DNA from: Delphinella strobiligena
Lineage: Eukaryota > Ascomycota > Dothideomycetes > Dothideales > Dothioraceae
Direction: 5' to 3'
Assembly: GCA_009982845.1 (NCBI GenBank)
Contig: JAADKB010000003.1
Coordinates: 2,480,001-2,544,000, forward strand
DNA: 64,000 bases
The position numbers and the translations under genes are program-made. Of the stretch, positions 46,245-57,953 are shown piece after piece; within the stretch, counting starts at the first letter, position 1; the number at the start of each line of letters is the position of its first letter. Under the pieces are notes generated by a model. The model did not search any database. It saw only the letters and a list, made by a program, of their open reading frames with translations, and was not told the DNA's origin.

Positions 46245-46479
46245 ATATATCGACACTATAAGGCGGCAGAAATCAGAAACTGGAGGTGGTCAGGCGAAGA
46301 TGTCTAAGGTTTATTCGTAGCTTTCCTCGTCCAGGAAGTCGACGTTTAGTTCATTGTGGATAACTAAGCCAATGAAGACTGCCCAAAACCTGCCATTAAA
46401 TATTTTGATCAGATCCAAGATGATAGTAGCCACTGTAAATGATTCTTGGACTATGTCAATATCTCTTCAGTAGCCTTAC

Positions 46480-46875
46480 TTACTTTAAAAAGTGACGAAA
46501 TACTACTATAGTCATCACAAACCAAACTGTTTCCGTCGTCGTCGGATGGTGATCTAGCCGCGAAGATCCAGTCCAGTTCCACGGACCTTCACAGTGCCAA
46601 CAGTCGCAGACGTTCCCAGCAAACCCAAGATTTGTTGACGAGGCATAATTATCCCGAACGCGAGGGTAAAATTCTCGAGGATCATGTGTATCAGCCTGGA
46701 GAAAGAATGTGTGATTTGCGAAGTCGTCCCAACGAGTGATTGTATGGTGTAAGTAAGTGCTTCCTTTTCGTCCTGTATTCGGAGCTATGTTTGGGCGAAG
46801 CTCAGTTACTACTGATGGAGCCTCGCTACCGTAGTCTTGAAGTGTCAGTGTAACAAGCACGCAGCTACGATGCAT
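46480..46875 (-). pseudogene. DUF3431 fragment, paralogue of the gene at 38422-40363
   Basis: About 100 codons match the core of the DUF3431 domain in the nearby gene: TGRKGSTYLHHTITRWDDFA, NHTFFLQADTHDPREFYPRV and LGFAGNVCDCWHCEGPWNW line up with GREGETYLHHILSRWDDLA, TMFLQADIHNHYEFYPRV and LGFSGNTCNCNECGDRWGW. The transporter-like N-terminus and the domain's C-terminal part are missing, and the frame turns random after GPWNWTG. It is a partial, probably dead duplicate. Confidence 0.7.
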
Positions 46876-47277
46876 AGAGCAACAATCTGGAGAATGTTGA
46901 GGTATGCGGACGATTCAAGACAAAGAGCTTTAGCTTCCTATCGACGCTCTCTCCTCGATGAGCTTGACATGCATGGATATTGTCGACACATTTGGAGATG
47001 ATTCCTACAGTAAACTATCAAGGTGAATATCCTGTAAATACTCGGCATTGGCAATACATACAAATGAGTACTGTGTGGTAAATTCTTTGGGTGGCAAACT
47101 TTGTTGAATACTCGAAGGTAGTTTGAGGAATTGAAATTGTTTGCCCTATTAAGGACTGGGTTCCCGTAATAGTATTTACATTGACGAAAAGCTGAGATGG
47201 CTATATGTACAAATAGAATATCATGACCCAAAGATCACCAATGGGAATCTGACAAAGGGACATTGCCATGAAATTGC
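46876..47277. other. intergenic, nothing recognised
   Basis: No further DUF3431 sequence is seen upstream of the fragment. Confidence 0.45.
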
Positions 47278-47990
47278 TTAGCTTGTGCAAGCTAGGGCAG
47301 TCTTCGCAGTCTTTATCACAGTGCTGTAAATCGCAGATGTCGACTTCACAGTTGAGATCTTAGGTACTGCGGCAGGAGTGACGGTAGCGATGACCACAAC
47401 CTGAGAAACAGCAGTCGCCTTGTAGACCATGGAAGTTGAACAGCCAGGACAGTCGTGGTCATGGTCGTGGAGTCGGCAGAATTGGTTACTGTGACAGTAG
47501 ATTGGGCGGCCGTAACCACGGAGGTCGAGAACACAGTCTTGAAGCTGGTGCTGACCAGAGCTTCTTGGGATACAGTGATAAGGCTGATGAGTAGACGATA
47601 TCGAGGTAGATTGCACGAGGAGAGCTTTTGTCGCCTTGACAGTGGAGGTCTTGCCGGCGATAGTGGTAGTCTCTGTGGTGGTAGAAGTACTCTTTACAGT
47701 AGCGCTCTTTTCTTGTACGGTCGTTGTTGCGAAGACTGTTTGAGTGCTCTTGACAGTCACCGTGTTCGCTGCTTGGATGATGTAGAGTTCATCGTTGAAG
47801 TAGTCTTCAGAGTAAACTTCCTTAAGACCACGGCAGGAGAGTCAATGGTGTCATCATCCTCGGTGACCACGGAGACCACAGTAAAGGTGGCACCAGTAGC
47901 TTGGGCTGTGGTATAAAGAGTCTCCTTATCGATTGTCGTCTCTGCGACATGAGCAGTTACCAGGGGTGTGCTTGAAGAGCTAGTGGGGAG
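47278..47990 (-). pseudogene. broken Thr/Ser/Val-rich surface protein gene
   Basis: The minus strand carries Thr-rich sequence in three frame segments. About 47975-47770 reads TPLVTAHVAETTIDKETLYT onward; 47760-47600 reads TVKSTQTVFATTTVQEKSAT and similar; 47560-47440 continues best in a different frame (VFSTSVVTAAQSTVTVTNSA); and 47430-47278 returns to the second frame (AAVPKISTVKSTSAIYSTVI). Shifts near 47590 and 47435 cancel each other. There is no signal peptide or start with a good context. It resembles a mucin-like cell wall protein that has decayed, or one with small introns I could not place. Confidence 0.45.
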
Positions 47991-48053
47991 CTAAACCCTT
48001 TAAGAGCTGCTGCGTGAGGAAGTTGCTAAGATAGTAGCGATGCTGGCAGAAGA

Positions 48054-50304
48054 TCATGCTGTCACGCAGAAGGCAGGTGCGGATCCAATACCCGCAGTGA
48101 ATGGCTGAACGTCAACAACGCTGAAGTCAATCCACGATATCGAAGGGAAGAAGTTTGCAAGCTCGTACTGTACGACTTCACTATCGGTAAGTTCGTGTGA
48201 GAACGGGACGCGATCGCAAATGCTTGATCCAGGTCCATAGTTGTGGTACTCGCCATAGGTGACTGCGTCAGTCTGTGGGCTCGACTTTGACCAGACATCC
48301 CAGCCAGCGGCGCCAATCATAGAATCGAAGTATGAATCGACATATACGACCTGACCTAGATCGTTCCATGGACGCCCCAAGCTAACGTTTTTGAAGCCAG
48401 AGTTTCCTGCTGCAGGTACTAGGGTACATTGATCGAACACAAATCCGGCCTGAGTAGTGCTGGTGGCACGCTTGGCGGCTGTAATAGAGTCTCCGTCTTT
48501 ATTGGGCGAGATGGTTGTATTCAAGAAATATCCTAGACCAGCTTCTCAATGTTAGATTTATCCACAATTCGCTATTTCATCAGTACGAACCTCCAAAAAT
48601 GAAATCTACATTACCCTCAATGTAAGACTTGAACGTGAACAAAGAACCACTGATGTAAAGAGTGTCCTGGTTTCCATAAATCTGACAACCGTGCAAGAAA
48701 GCATACTTGCTGCTCTTGACCGCAAATCCGAGAGAAGCAATGTTGAACTGAGTTCCGTTGTCATTGCGGAAGTCGATGTTATATGCGTAGAAATTATTGC
48801 CTGTCACGTAAACGGTAGCCGAGTCAACATCACTGCCATCACCTTGGGTATCAACACCAACAGACTGCTGAATCGTAACCTGATTCTGAGAGTAGTCATT
48901 GGTCTCATCGCTGTAACCCATGAAGATTGTGGTACCACTCTTGTTCACGATGAGTTGCTCCTCGTAGACACCGGGGTAGATGAAAATGGTGGCATTTGTC
49001 TTACTCGAAGTTGGCGCGGCATCCAGAGCAGACTGAATTGTGTCATAGGTCGTCACGCCAGAGATAGCGTTCTTTGAGACAATAAGAGCGCCAGTGGGTG
49101 GTGTAGTGCCGCCGTACGTGGAGCGTTTTGGAACAATTCCGTTGCTTGGGCTTGTGGTTGTGGTAGTGTTGGCGACAGCAGGCTCTGGGGTGACGATAGA
49201 GTCCCAGTAAGTCATATCGATCCATGAGGTAGAGTCCATGACGCTTGTAAGAGGGTAGGTATCAGAAGTCAGAAGGGTGGCATTTCCAAAGGCCAGACGT
49301 GCTGCAGCATTGTTCTCCCAGTTCGAAGGGCCAGAATTGTTGTACTCAGCAAAGGTGATGTAATCAGTACGAGGATCGGTAGTTGACCACACTTTCCATC
49401 CACTTGGGTTGATCACGGAATCGATGTAAGAGTTCTTAACAACGACAAGTGCATACTCGGAGTAAGGCCTGACGAGGTAGACTTTGTTGGTGAGAGACAC
49501 TGTGGCGTCCGCAGCTGTGGTGAAGAGACACTGATCAAAGATATAGCCACCAATGTCACTCAACGATGCACGGGACTGAGCGGTCATGGCGGACTTTCCT
49601 TTCTTGGCACCGATGGTGCAACCCTTGAAGTAAGCCTTGCTGTAGCCCCAGATGAAGTCAATGGCGCCCTCAATGTAACTGCTCTCATAGTATTGGTAAC
49701 CAGTCCTCGATCCGGTGAGAAGAGTGTCTTGCCAACCTTGGAAGTAACAAGCGTAGAATCCGATATCGGTACCATAAATTGAACCGGCAAGAGTTACATA
49801 GCTGGCTTCTGAGCCATCAAGGTTATCAGAGTTGATGATATTAATGTTGTAGAACGAAATACGGTTCGAGGCAGTAGAGACAGTGGCAGTCTCAGCATCG
49901 GAGTGGCCTGTCGGAAGAGGAGACACAGAAAGACCGCGAGAGAAAGTGATAGTGACCTCGTTGTCCTGGTAAGACTGGCCAGGATTGCCAATGGTGTAGC
50001 CGATGATGTTGACAGCTCCAGGACGGTTGATACTTGGGATCTGTTCCGTGTAAGTTCCTGCATAGATGAAGATCGTCTGATTGGTTGAATCGCTGGGCAG
50101 TGCAGCAAATGCAGAAGTGACATTAGGATAAGAGCCGTTGACTTGTCCGTTGGGCGAGACCAAGACTGCATGCTGGGGTGGCACGGTTCCACTGTCAGGA
50201 TGGGCGTTGATGGACGCGGTAGTGATAGAGCCGGAGCTGGTAGGTGACTGAGCGGAGGCAATGCCGATGAGGCCGGCAAGGCCAGAAAGGAATACAGGAC
50301 GCAT
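48054..50304 (-). CDS. Secreted pectinesterase with two tandem CE8 domains, 733 aa
   Basis: Pectinesterases (CE8) remove methyl esters from plant pectin. Exon 1 (50304-48591) and exon 2 (48541-48054) join over a 49-nt intron (GTTCGT donor, TCTAAC branch, GAGAAG acceptor, phase 1), restoring DFIFG-AGLGYF. After a signal peptide (about 18 residues, ending GIASA) come domain 1 (about 40-350) and domain 2 (about 400-730), linked by a Thr/Ser-rich stretch. Catalytic motifs in domain 1: GWQDTLLTG, AIDFIWGYS and LVRPYS. In domain 2: GNQDTLYISG, NVDFIFG and LGRPWND. Both have the two Asp and the Arg; domain 1 differs from the usual LGRPW. Most fungal pectinesterases have one domain and about 330 residues. 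A TATA box lies near 50400. Confidence 0.93.
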
Positions 50305-53271
50305 AACGTGCGTTAAAAGCCCCAGATAGGCGAAGGAAAGCTAGGGGTAGGAGTATCGGGCTGACAGGAAAGACCTACTATGAGGGAGTCAAGCCGTCTT
50401 ATATATTTGTGAGCTGGTCCCTATATCGCAGTATGGCCATGCTAGGCAGACGGCTTACTAGTGGAAAACTTATGTATTACGCTTCCCATGGCTTGCCCGT
50501 ATCACATCGCACTAAGATGCAAAATACCTAGACTCATGGCCGTCATATCCAAAATAAGAACATTATTAGGGCTGCTGCCGGACTTTCAGCACGCTACAAC
50601 CCGGTCGCAAAGACTGGTACCTGCGTAACCTGCCTCGGGAAGGGCCTTTCCTCCGATAAGATATCGACAGTATCTGTAGATCTGGCAAAGTAACAGACCA
50701 CAGAGACTGTATCCTGCTTTACGTCTTTGCAACTTCTTGCATATCTGCTGAACTGCTTGGGTATGATAAATGTTCCTGGTGGTCACAGCTTCGCTAGCCA
50801 CCCATAGTCGGTTCAATTGTTCGTTTATGCCACCAGCTTCTTTTCCGGATCCAACACGGGCGCGATATTTAGAAGGAGAACCCACATCAGTGCGGATAAA
50901 TGTCGACAAGGTTGCAGCGCGCCCCACCTTGTGAGGCATATCATACCCTGAACCAGTAAAATGCTGGATAGCCCGTTTACAGGGATTTACTGGAAGTAGG
51001 AACTCGTACTGTACTGCTGGCCCCGAGTATTCCACAATTAGCTGAAAGGCTATCCGAAGCACGGTAACTTATTAGTGCGGGCTCCACTATCGTCGTTTCC
51101 ACGTGCTGCAAGATTGCCCACACAAGCTGACTGAATATAACAGAGCCTCAGATACCGGACGCCGTACTCATGTCGAAATTATTGATTCTATGTGTGTTTC
51201 ATTCAAGTTACCCGTGATGAGATCAGCAATGCTAGAAAACACAATGAACAAGGGTACAAGGGCATGGCTCTTTCCACGTCATGTCTGATGAATATGATTC
51301 CTCGTTTCCTTCCCGAGAAGTATAAAAGTACGGCAAGTCCAAAATGATGTTGTGAAGAGCTCAGCCCTTTGAGGTCTATTAATACTCCGTGAAAGTTTAA
51401 CAAGAGAGGACGTCGCACGGAGGACGGATAACTTCGCATGTCAAACCGTTTTGACAAGGCACGGATTCTCGCGGCGCGGCTAAACGCCTCGTGGCGGTGT
51501 ACCTGAGTCGTCCTAGAAGTCTCTTTCCTACGACACCGTCTTGGCTCAGGACTCTGTGAACATATTGCGGTGCTGAAATCTTGGAGGACTTCATTAAATG
51601 TGTAGGCTTATGGTGTACATATGAGTGCGGACCGTGTTGTAAACTTGAACGTCAAGATCTTGCTCTGGTAGCAATGATCTTCAGTCGATCATCTCCAATA
51701 TGCTATTGCCCCACTCGGGATGACATGCATCTTGTCAGGAACCAGGGGATACATCTCGCTTGCATGACGCAGTCCTTGTCCAGGATATCAGGAATCGTAA
51801 ACCAAAGTTGCTATGCGAGGTGCCCTTGTCTTGTTGTTGGAGTGGCACCGCCTTTTTAGAACCCTGCTTGGCATGCGCTATCGTATTGTTCTACTAATGA
51901 CGAATAAGTATAGAACGCTTGGCCGACCAGGACGAGTAGGCAAGATGTACGATGATGGTCAACTTGGCAAAAGTATCGTACCCAAGAGTTCACGACTCGA
52001 GGCAAAGCTCATCGCTCTCCACTGCCTTCAACGATGTGCCGGAAAGTCGAACGATCCAATCGCACTTGAATTGTCCCAGTCCCACAGATTCACACCGTGC
52101 ACAAGTATTTCTGTCTGGGCCATTGTCTTATAGATGGCTCATTTCTCCCCAACTGCCGAATCCATACCACCCACAGGCGACTCTTTCTATCGGTCCGACG
52201 TCGATCGAACCCGTTCTCACACTATCTGTGAGTACTCCATTTTGTGAGTACAGGACACATTGATGATATCGAACACCGCACCTGTATTTTCTACCACTCC
52301 ACTTAAGCCTGTTGCAGCTAAATCCCGCATGCACGACCGAAAAGTCGGGCATGACACTCAGAATGACATGCACCAAACTCAAAGCGAGCTCAAACTCAAA
52401 GCAAACTCAAACTCAAAGCAGGCTCAAACCCAAAACAAACTCGAACTCGAACTCGAGCGAAAGAATCTTATTATGTCAGTACACAGAGCCTCTCGACCTC
52501 ATCCGGACCTTTGCTCTCCCGTGGCACAATGATGACTATTGCAATGTACTCATCTGAACCACCTTGGTCTTCACGCATCGCATGCTCCAACCTCATGAAC
52601 ACCAAGTTCTCTTCTTCTCTGTGGTTTGCCTTGTCATCGTCGCCACTCTGTCGAAGAAAGAACCAACGACGCACGGCCATTCGAGTACGGCAGGCGCGAT
52701 CAGGACTGACATTCTTCCTTGGATTGTTCCACTTGTGTTCGCATCTCGCTGCTCTTTCTTGATCCCTGTTGCTAGCTTTTGTTCAACCACATGCTGATTA
52801 GTCCTGTCGTGATTCAAGGCAAGTACGCTATACAGTGACGCTGTTGGTAGCACTCCAACTGCGTGAATGCTTGATGACTTCCTTGACAGTCGTTGTCGAT
52901 CAAGCTTAGCCACACCAGGCCATGTCACACAAAGGCATACTCCAGGACCCGCCAAAGGAGGCTGATGATTGCTTGGTCCATTCTCGCGATGTGGGCTCAG
53001 AGGTAGCACGACGCCATCCAGTCTACGCACATAATTATATTATGTTACGTATGCTGGTGTAACTCGAGGCTGAGATCGACTCACATGACCATATGGAAAT
53101 GTCGAAGAATGTTTGCTGGCACTTGCAAGTATACATATCAGCAACCGTATCTCATGGCTGGTGTTCTCATAAAACTCTACAACTGGCTCCTGGTGCCGAC
53201 TTTGGTTATTCATCAACACAACGAGGGTTTGGAAATTTTATCACAGATACCTGCCTGCTCCAGTGCACAAT
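50305..53271. other. 3 kb without a supported gene; CAAACTC repeat
   Basis: Frames are short and unremarkable. A direct-repeat patch of CAAACTCAAAG-type units lies at about 52376-52465. Next to it the sequence encodes only low-complexity peptides. Confidence 0.5.
50397..50407 (-). promoter_or_regulatory. TATA-like box of the pectinesterase gene
   Basis: AAATATATAAG on the minus strand, about 95 bases upstream of the ATG at 50304. Confidence 0.45.
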
Positions 53272-54480
53272 ATGTCCGACAGGAAAGATGCCCACACTGT
53301 TGAGACGGTGCTGGACATTATAAAGCAGCCACTCACTTTCACCGAGAATATCAATCTGGCGAGCTACGCAATTAGCAAAGTGAAGCAGGGGCCCAGATTC
53401 CCGACGGAACGTTACCATACATACAAGAGCGACCGAATACAGCTCGCCCAGGTTGATGTAGCATTGGAATTGACCAGCAGCCCCTGTGTCATCGAGCATG
53501 GCGACTTCGGCCCCCTCTCAGACGTAGATAGTGTCCGGGACTTTGCCAGAAGAGAGATTATGCGGCCGATGCAGATGGCATTCCAACGTCTCGGTCGAGC
53601 CTTCGAAGTTGCAACACCTCAACCAGCCGAGTATTCCGCAGCAATTCATGACCCGATTGATTTTGTGTTCCGCCACCGAGACGCAAGAGGAGATACACTG
53701 CCCTACATGCTCCTCGGAACCGTCCAACCAAGCATAATAGACCGTGCCAGATGGCAAAACTGGCGCACTATCCCCTCCTATCCCGTAGAGGACCACCTCT
53801 TCTACCAGGCCTACCTCCAAGCAATCGCCTTCTCCTGTCCCCAAATCTGCATCTTCGACGGGTTCACCCTCATTAGCATGAACGTCTACGGCATCACCGC
53901 CCAGGATGTTTCAGCCGCAAACTGTAGAGCCGAAGCCGACATCGTCTTCGACTACCTCTACGATGGTCGCGGCCCCCCTACCCACGAACCCCTCAATACC
54001 AGAAACCTGAACGACGACGCAATCGAAGGAGCAGGGTATCGAGGTACTATCCGAGAAGCAGTTTTTGATGCCCTCATGGACGGGGTCAGACGCGTCGCTT
54101 GTACGAGACTCACGCCTCAGGGTCCCCATCCCATTCCCGTGCTCGATGTTCTGGGCTTCCAAAAGCGCGTTCGCAGAGATATCGGTACTGTTTACTATTA
54201 CTCGGCCCGAGAGAGCGCAGGCCAAGAGAGTGCAAGCCGAGAAAGTGCGCCTCAACCAAGTCTGTTCCGCCGCGCTCTGCAACACTTTTTCAGTGGTCCT
54301 CCTCCCGCAGATCAAGAGGATACCGAAGCAACAGCGCCAATGGACCAGTCCATCATCTTGGAATCCGTCGATCTGCTTTCTGACGGGGGCAATGTGAGGT
54401 CTGATGGTACTCTGCGAATGGTGTTCATGTTTCATTGCCTTGAACCTAGGTGTTGGGCGCCGTTGTGTGATCCTTTCTGA
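53272..54480 (+). CDS. PD-(D/E)XK-like family member A, catalytic residues lost, 402 aa
   Basis: One of three related genes in this window. The ATG at 53272 starts MSDRKDAH; the second gene of the family also starts MSD. Conserved blocks shared with it: REIMRPMQMAFQRLGRAFEV (about 93-112), IDFVFRHRD (129-137), then a strand pair, ARWQNW (about 158), CPQICIFDGFTLISM (about 186-200), GTIREAVFDALMDGVRRVA (about 258-276) and a C-terminal RSDGT. The layout (Asp, strand, strand with ExK, helix with Gln/Tyr, then a core strand) is that of restriction-endonuclease-like folds. In this copy Asp130 is kept but the E-T-K site reads GTV (149-151), so nuclease activity is unlikely. A C-terminal insertion has repeats of RESA/ESAS. 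The fold is inferred, not proven. Confidence 0.6.
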   Translation: MSDRKDAHTVETVLDIIKQPLTFTENINLASYAISKVKQGPRFPTERYHTYKSDRIQLAQVDVALELTSSPCVIEHGDFGPLSDVDSVRDFARREIMRPMQMAFQRLGRAFEVATPQPAEYSAAIHDPIDFVFRHRDARGDTLPYMLLGTVQPSIIDRARWQNWRTIPSYPVEDHLFYQAYLQAIAFSCPQICIFDGFTLISMNVYGITAQDVSAANCRAEADIVFDYLYDGRGPPTHEPLNTRNLNDDAIEGAGYRGTIREAVFDALMDGVRRVACTRLTPQGPHPIPVLDVLGFQKRVRRDIGTVYYYSARESAGQESASRESAPQPSLFRRALQHFFSGPPPADQEDTEATAPMDQSIILESVDLLSDGGNVRSDGTLRMVFMFHCLEPRCWAPLCDPF

Positions 54481-55128
54481 GGGGATTGAATTTTCTGGCT
54501 CGGAGGTTGTGGCGTCGAGTTGATGGCGTCAAGCTGATGGCGTGGTCTCTTCTGTTGCTGTCTGCCTTGTTGGTCTCTGAGGTGAATGATTAAGGAAGTT
54601 TTCATACCGATAAGAATGCCATGTCATGTTTCGAGTATCGATAACCTAAGATAAGGTAGGTAATGTTGTTGTAATCGAGAATGCAAGCGAATCAGAAATG
54701 AAGATGAAAATGAAAATGAAAATGAAAATGAAACACGAATCAGCGTTCTCATCCTCATCAGCATCCTCATCCTTGAGAAAGGCGACTGCATCCACGAATG
54801 ACAGATCCTTAATACCTTAAATTATCACAAGATGTAGATAGACCTCCCACACCGTGAAAAAAGAGTACAAGTCGCGTCAAGAGAATGGGGGAATTCCGAT
54901 GCAACTTCAGAGCCGGAAGCGAGTGGGAACCACAAGCGAATGGCGAGGATGGCTGTTGTAGAACATTTTGCATTGACCACGAGTGTTGAGGAAAATGTTG
55001 CAATCAGTACAAAGGTCGACTTGAATGTAGAGTCAAAATACAAGCCCACCACCAGGAAATGAACAATCCTGCCACTATCTTGCATCCTTGTGATTTGCAT
55101 ACAATGAACAAATCATGACCAATACTGA
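54481..55128. repeat. intergenic with GAAAAT hexamers
   Basis: A (GAAAAT)n run spans about 54695-54733 between two convergent family members. No gene is seen. Confidence 0.6.
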
Positions 55129-57112
55129 CTAGAATGGTTCAGACATGCGCGAAGAAGTAATACTCTGGCCCGCAACTCCCGCAGGTCTCAACATCAACCT
55201 AACAAGTGGCGTCCCATCTTGGCGTAAAGATCCCGTTCGCTCCAAATACGCATAGCCGGCAACCGCAATCCCATCAACATCCCAGACCGGCTGCCCATAG
55301 ACAGTGTTAAGAGCAGATTGCCATTCAACCTCGTGACGCTCAGGCTCCCATCGCAAGCGTGTATGTGTTGACAACAGACAGAATCGCGTAAAAGCAACAC
55401 GTTGAATACCGGCTAAAAGAGCATGATAAAGGATCTCTCGGACAGTGAATCTATGCCATTTCTTCCTGTCCTGCGATGGGAGTCCGTAAACGTTTGGGTC
55501 CTTTCGATTGCGGACTCTGTCGCAGGCCACGTGAACGGTCACTTTTTCGGAGGAGATGAATGGCTGGTGCAAATCGCGGAAGCTGATGTAGATGATGCTC
55601 AGACAATCATAGATGCAGAAATTTGGGCACTCGAACTTTTTTGCTAGCCTGAAGACAGATGCCTGGTCAGTTATGCGTACGGTGTTGCGTGGAATATGGG
55701 TATACTACTTGCCTGCGAGCTCTGTCCAGTAGCTCGAGAATACCGGGGTGGTTTTCCCAATCTCTCCACTTTGCATTGTTGATGAAGCCAGGAGATTTCG
55801 TTTCTACGATCACGTAAGGGTGCACGCCATCAGGACCTGATTGTTCAGGCTTCCGGTAGTAGAAGACAAAGTCTGCAGAGTTTGGGTCGCGCTGAAGAGA
55901 ATCCTCGATACGAGAGCTGTGGCCGAAGTCATCGGGACGGGCAGAGCGACCCTTACGAGGCGCTTTGCAAGGTGTATACCCTGTCTTCGAGTCCTTCTGT
56001 GGGCCGACCTTCTCTGCTACCTGGAATGATGAGCCAAGATGGCGGAAGGCGACCTCCATTGGTCCTATCAACTCTTGCTTTGTATATTTGAAACCTGCTT
56101 CATGACCACCAATGGCTGGCTTGTTCCAGTCGTACGGCGATGGTACGCTTTGGTCATATCGAGTCTCCAAAAGTTCTAGAGCGATCTCGGTTGGGCCTAT
56201 ACACAACGGTGATCCACGGTCGTTATCTTCGGCGCGCGGGAGGAAGTGCTCGTCCAGGAGTCGCGAGTAGCCTATAGGGATTCTCGGGCCATGTTGGAAA
56301 GTTTCGTATGTGCCATGTATCTCGAGGGTTCTTGCTTTTATAGCGTCGTAGACAGAGAAATACTCATGAAGATACTCATTGGGCATGGCACGTTCAGGTA
56401 AAGGACCTTGGCAAATCTCGCCACGACTAAAAGGATCAATAGTCTCTTCAACCGATGGAGTGTACGATCTTCCATCGGATCCCAGGAGCGGCTCGTGGGT
56501 GTGGAGGTCAGTAGGCTCTTCGTTGTATGCTACGTATGTCTCGGATGCCCCAGCAACAGACATTATATCGGGAATGTCTGTAACGAAGGACAAACGGTCA
56601 GGATCATCATCGGAGACGGTGTCGTTATGGATGTGAGCGATGTTGTCGAAAAACATCTCGTCAGGTAGAGAGTTATTCTCCCGCGTCCGATCGGTACCAT
56701 GGTCGTTTAGTGGAGGGCCGGACGCTTGAATAATGCCAGACTGCTCTGGAAGGGACGAAGGACCTGATTGAACACTAGGCTCGGGCAGAGACTCAGTGTG
56801 CTCATAGTTGACCAAGATGTCGGGAACAAGACCAGACTCTGGCAATGGACCAAGAGGCCAGTCTACAGGTGGACTGTCAGTGGCTTCGTCGGCCTTAGGC
56901 ACTGAAGTAACGTTATTGTCAACGGTGAAGGGGTCAGGTAAATCGTGTAACTCCAGCCTCTGACCAGTACCACTGTGTTTGACTAGATTGTCTGAAGGTT
57001 GGTCTGTCCCAGGGTGTGAAATACTAAGATTGCTCTTACGCCGCCGAGGTACACGTACCATGCCCCGAACCCTGGTCATCAGTTTTTGAAAGCGAGTACG
57101 ACAGTCACTCAT
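55129..57112 (-). CDS. PD-(D/E)XK-like family member B, intact D...ExK site, long disordered N-terminus, 639 aa
   Basis: Exon 1 (57112-55713) and exon 2 (55648-55129) are joined by a 64-nt GC-AG intron (GCAAGT donor, ACTGACC branch, GTCTTCAG acceptor, phase 2), which alone keeps the family block in frame: LLDRARRLAKKFECPNFCIY. Residues 1-30 are basic; 30-240 are disordered and acidic with repeated LPE-type motifs (PLPESG, LPEPS, LPEQSG, LPDEM, PLPERA). The core (about 245-639) has YTKQELIGPMEVAFRHLG, ADFVFYYRKPE with Asp414, and YVIVETKSPG with Glu437 and Lys439, the full signature of a PD-(D/E)XK nuclease. Then come CPNFCIYDCLSIIYISFRD and TVREILYHALLAGIQRVAFT. This is the best-preserved member. 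Substrate and role are unknown; a nuclease or decayed mobile-element function is inference. Confidence 0.7.
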
Positions 57113-57953
57113 GTCGAAACAATGGGACTCTAGTGAAAAGTGGTGTTTTTGATTTGAGAGGATGGTTCATACACGATATTGAAAAAGATAATGGGACGTG
57201 TTTGTAGATGCTCGAGTGGTTTATTCTCATTCAAGGCCTCACAAACCCACGAGGTTGTGTGAGAAAGTGCCACGAAGAGCGGTGGGATGCGTGTGGCCAC
57301 GGACCACGACTGTGCTGAACGCATATATATATCACATAAGCATGTGTAAGTTCAGGCACCCTCCGAGCATGTCAGAGTACCTTGGCTGCTTTATACGGAT
57401 CTGAGTCTGCCCCCAGTAATGATAGGCGCTCGTCGGAGACTGTGCGTGTTAGCTGGCTTGCGCTGTGTAGCAACGCCATGTATCGTGGTTGGAGGTACGG
57501 CCAAAAGCAACAAACAGATTGCGTGTATCTTGCGCAATCCGAAAGTGCTGTTCATCAATAGCCGCTGCTGGCACAACAGCCAGGTATGTCCAGAGCATGA
57601 CTTTGCGTTTGCTGGCCGGATTCAGTGCCGAAAGACCTCCCAAGCAGCTCCAAGGGGGGAATATGCTCATGGAGCAGAGGCTGATGGTGGCAATGACGGC
57701 AGAAGGGCGGTCAGTTGAGCATTGCGTTCATGTGAAGAAAGTCTGTCGTGTGTTAGACGATGGCAGGTTCGCGTTAACTCGTTCGACCCTCCGAGCCGTG
57801 CTTGCGACGTTGATCGTGTAGTTGCTCCGCAAGGATATGGCAGGACAGACACATTGTCACATGATAATCCGTGCAATAGCTCAATGCATGTTTGATGTCA
57901 AGTGTCCTTCCGTATCTACATTTCGGCGGGACCAAGCAGTGCTATCTGCACAT
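57113..57953. other. intergenic, nothing recognised
   Basis: Short frames only. It includes the promoter of family member B on minus and the 3' end of the YCII gene. Confidence 0.45.

Noticed and set aside
47455..47916. 153-codon plus-strand frame
   Set aside because: Antisense shadow of the Thr-rich minus-strand sequence.
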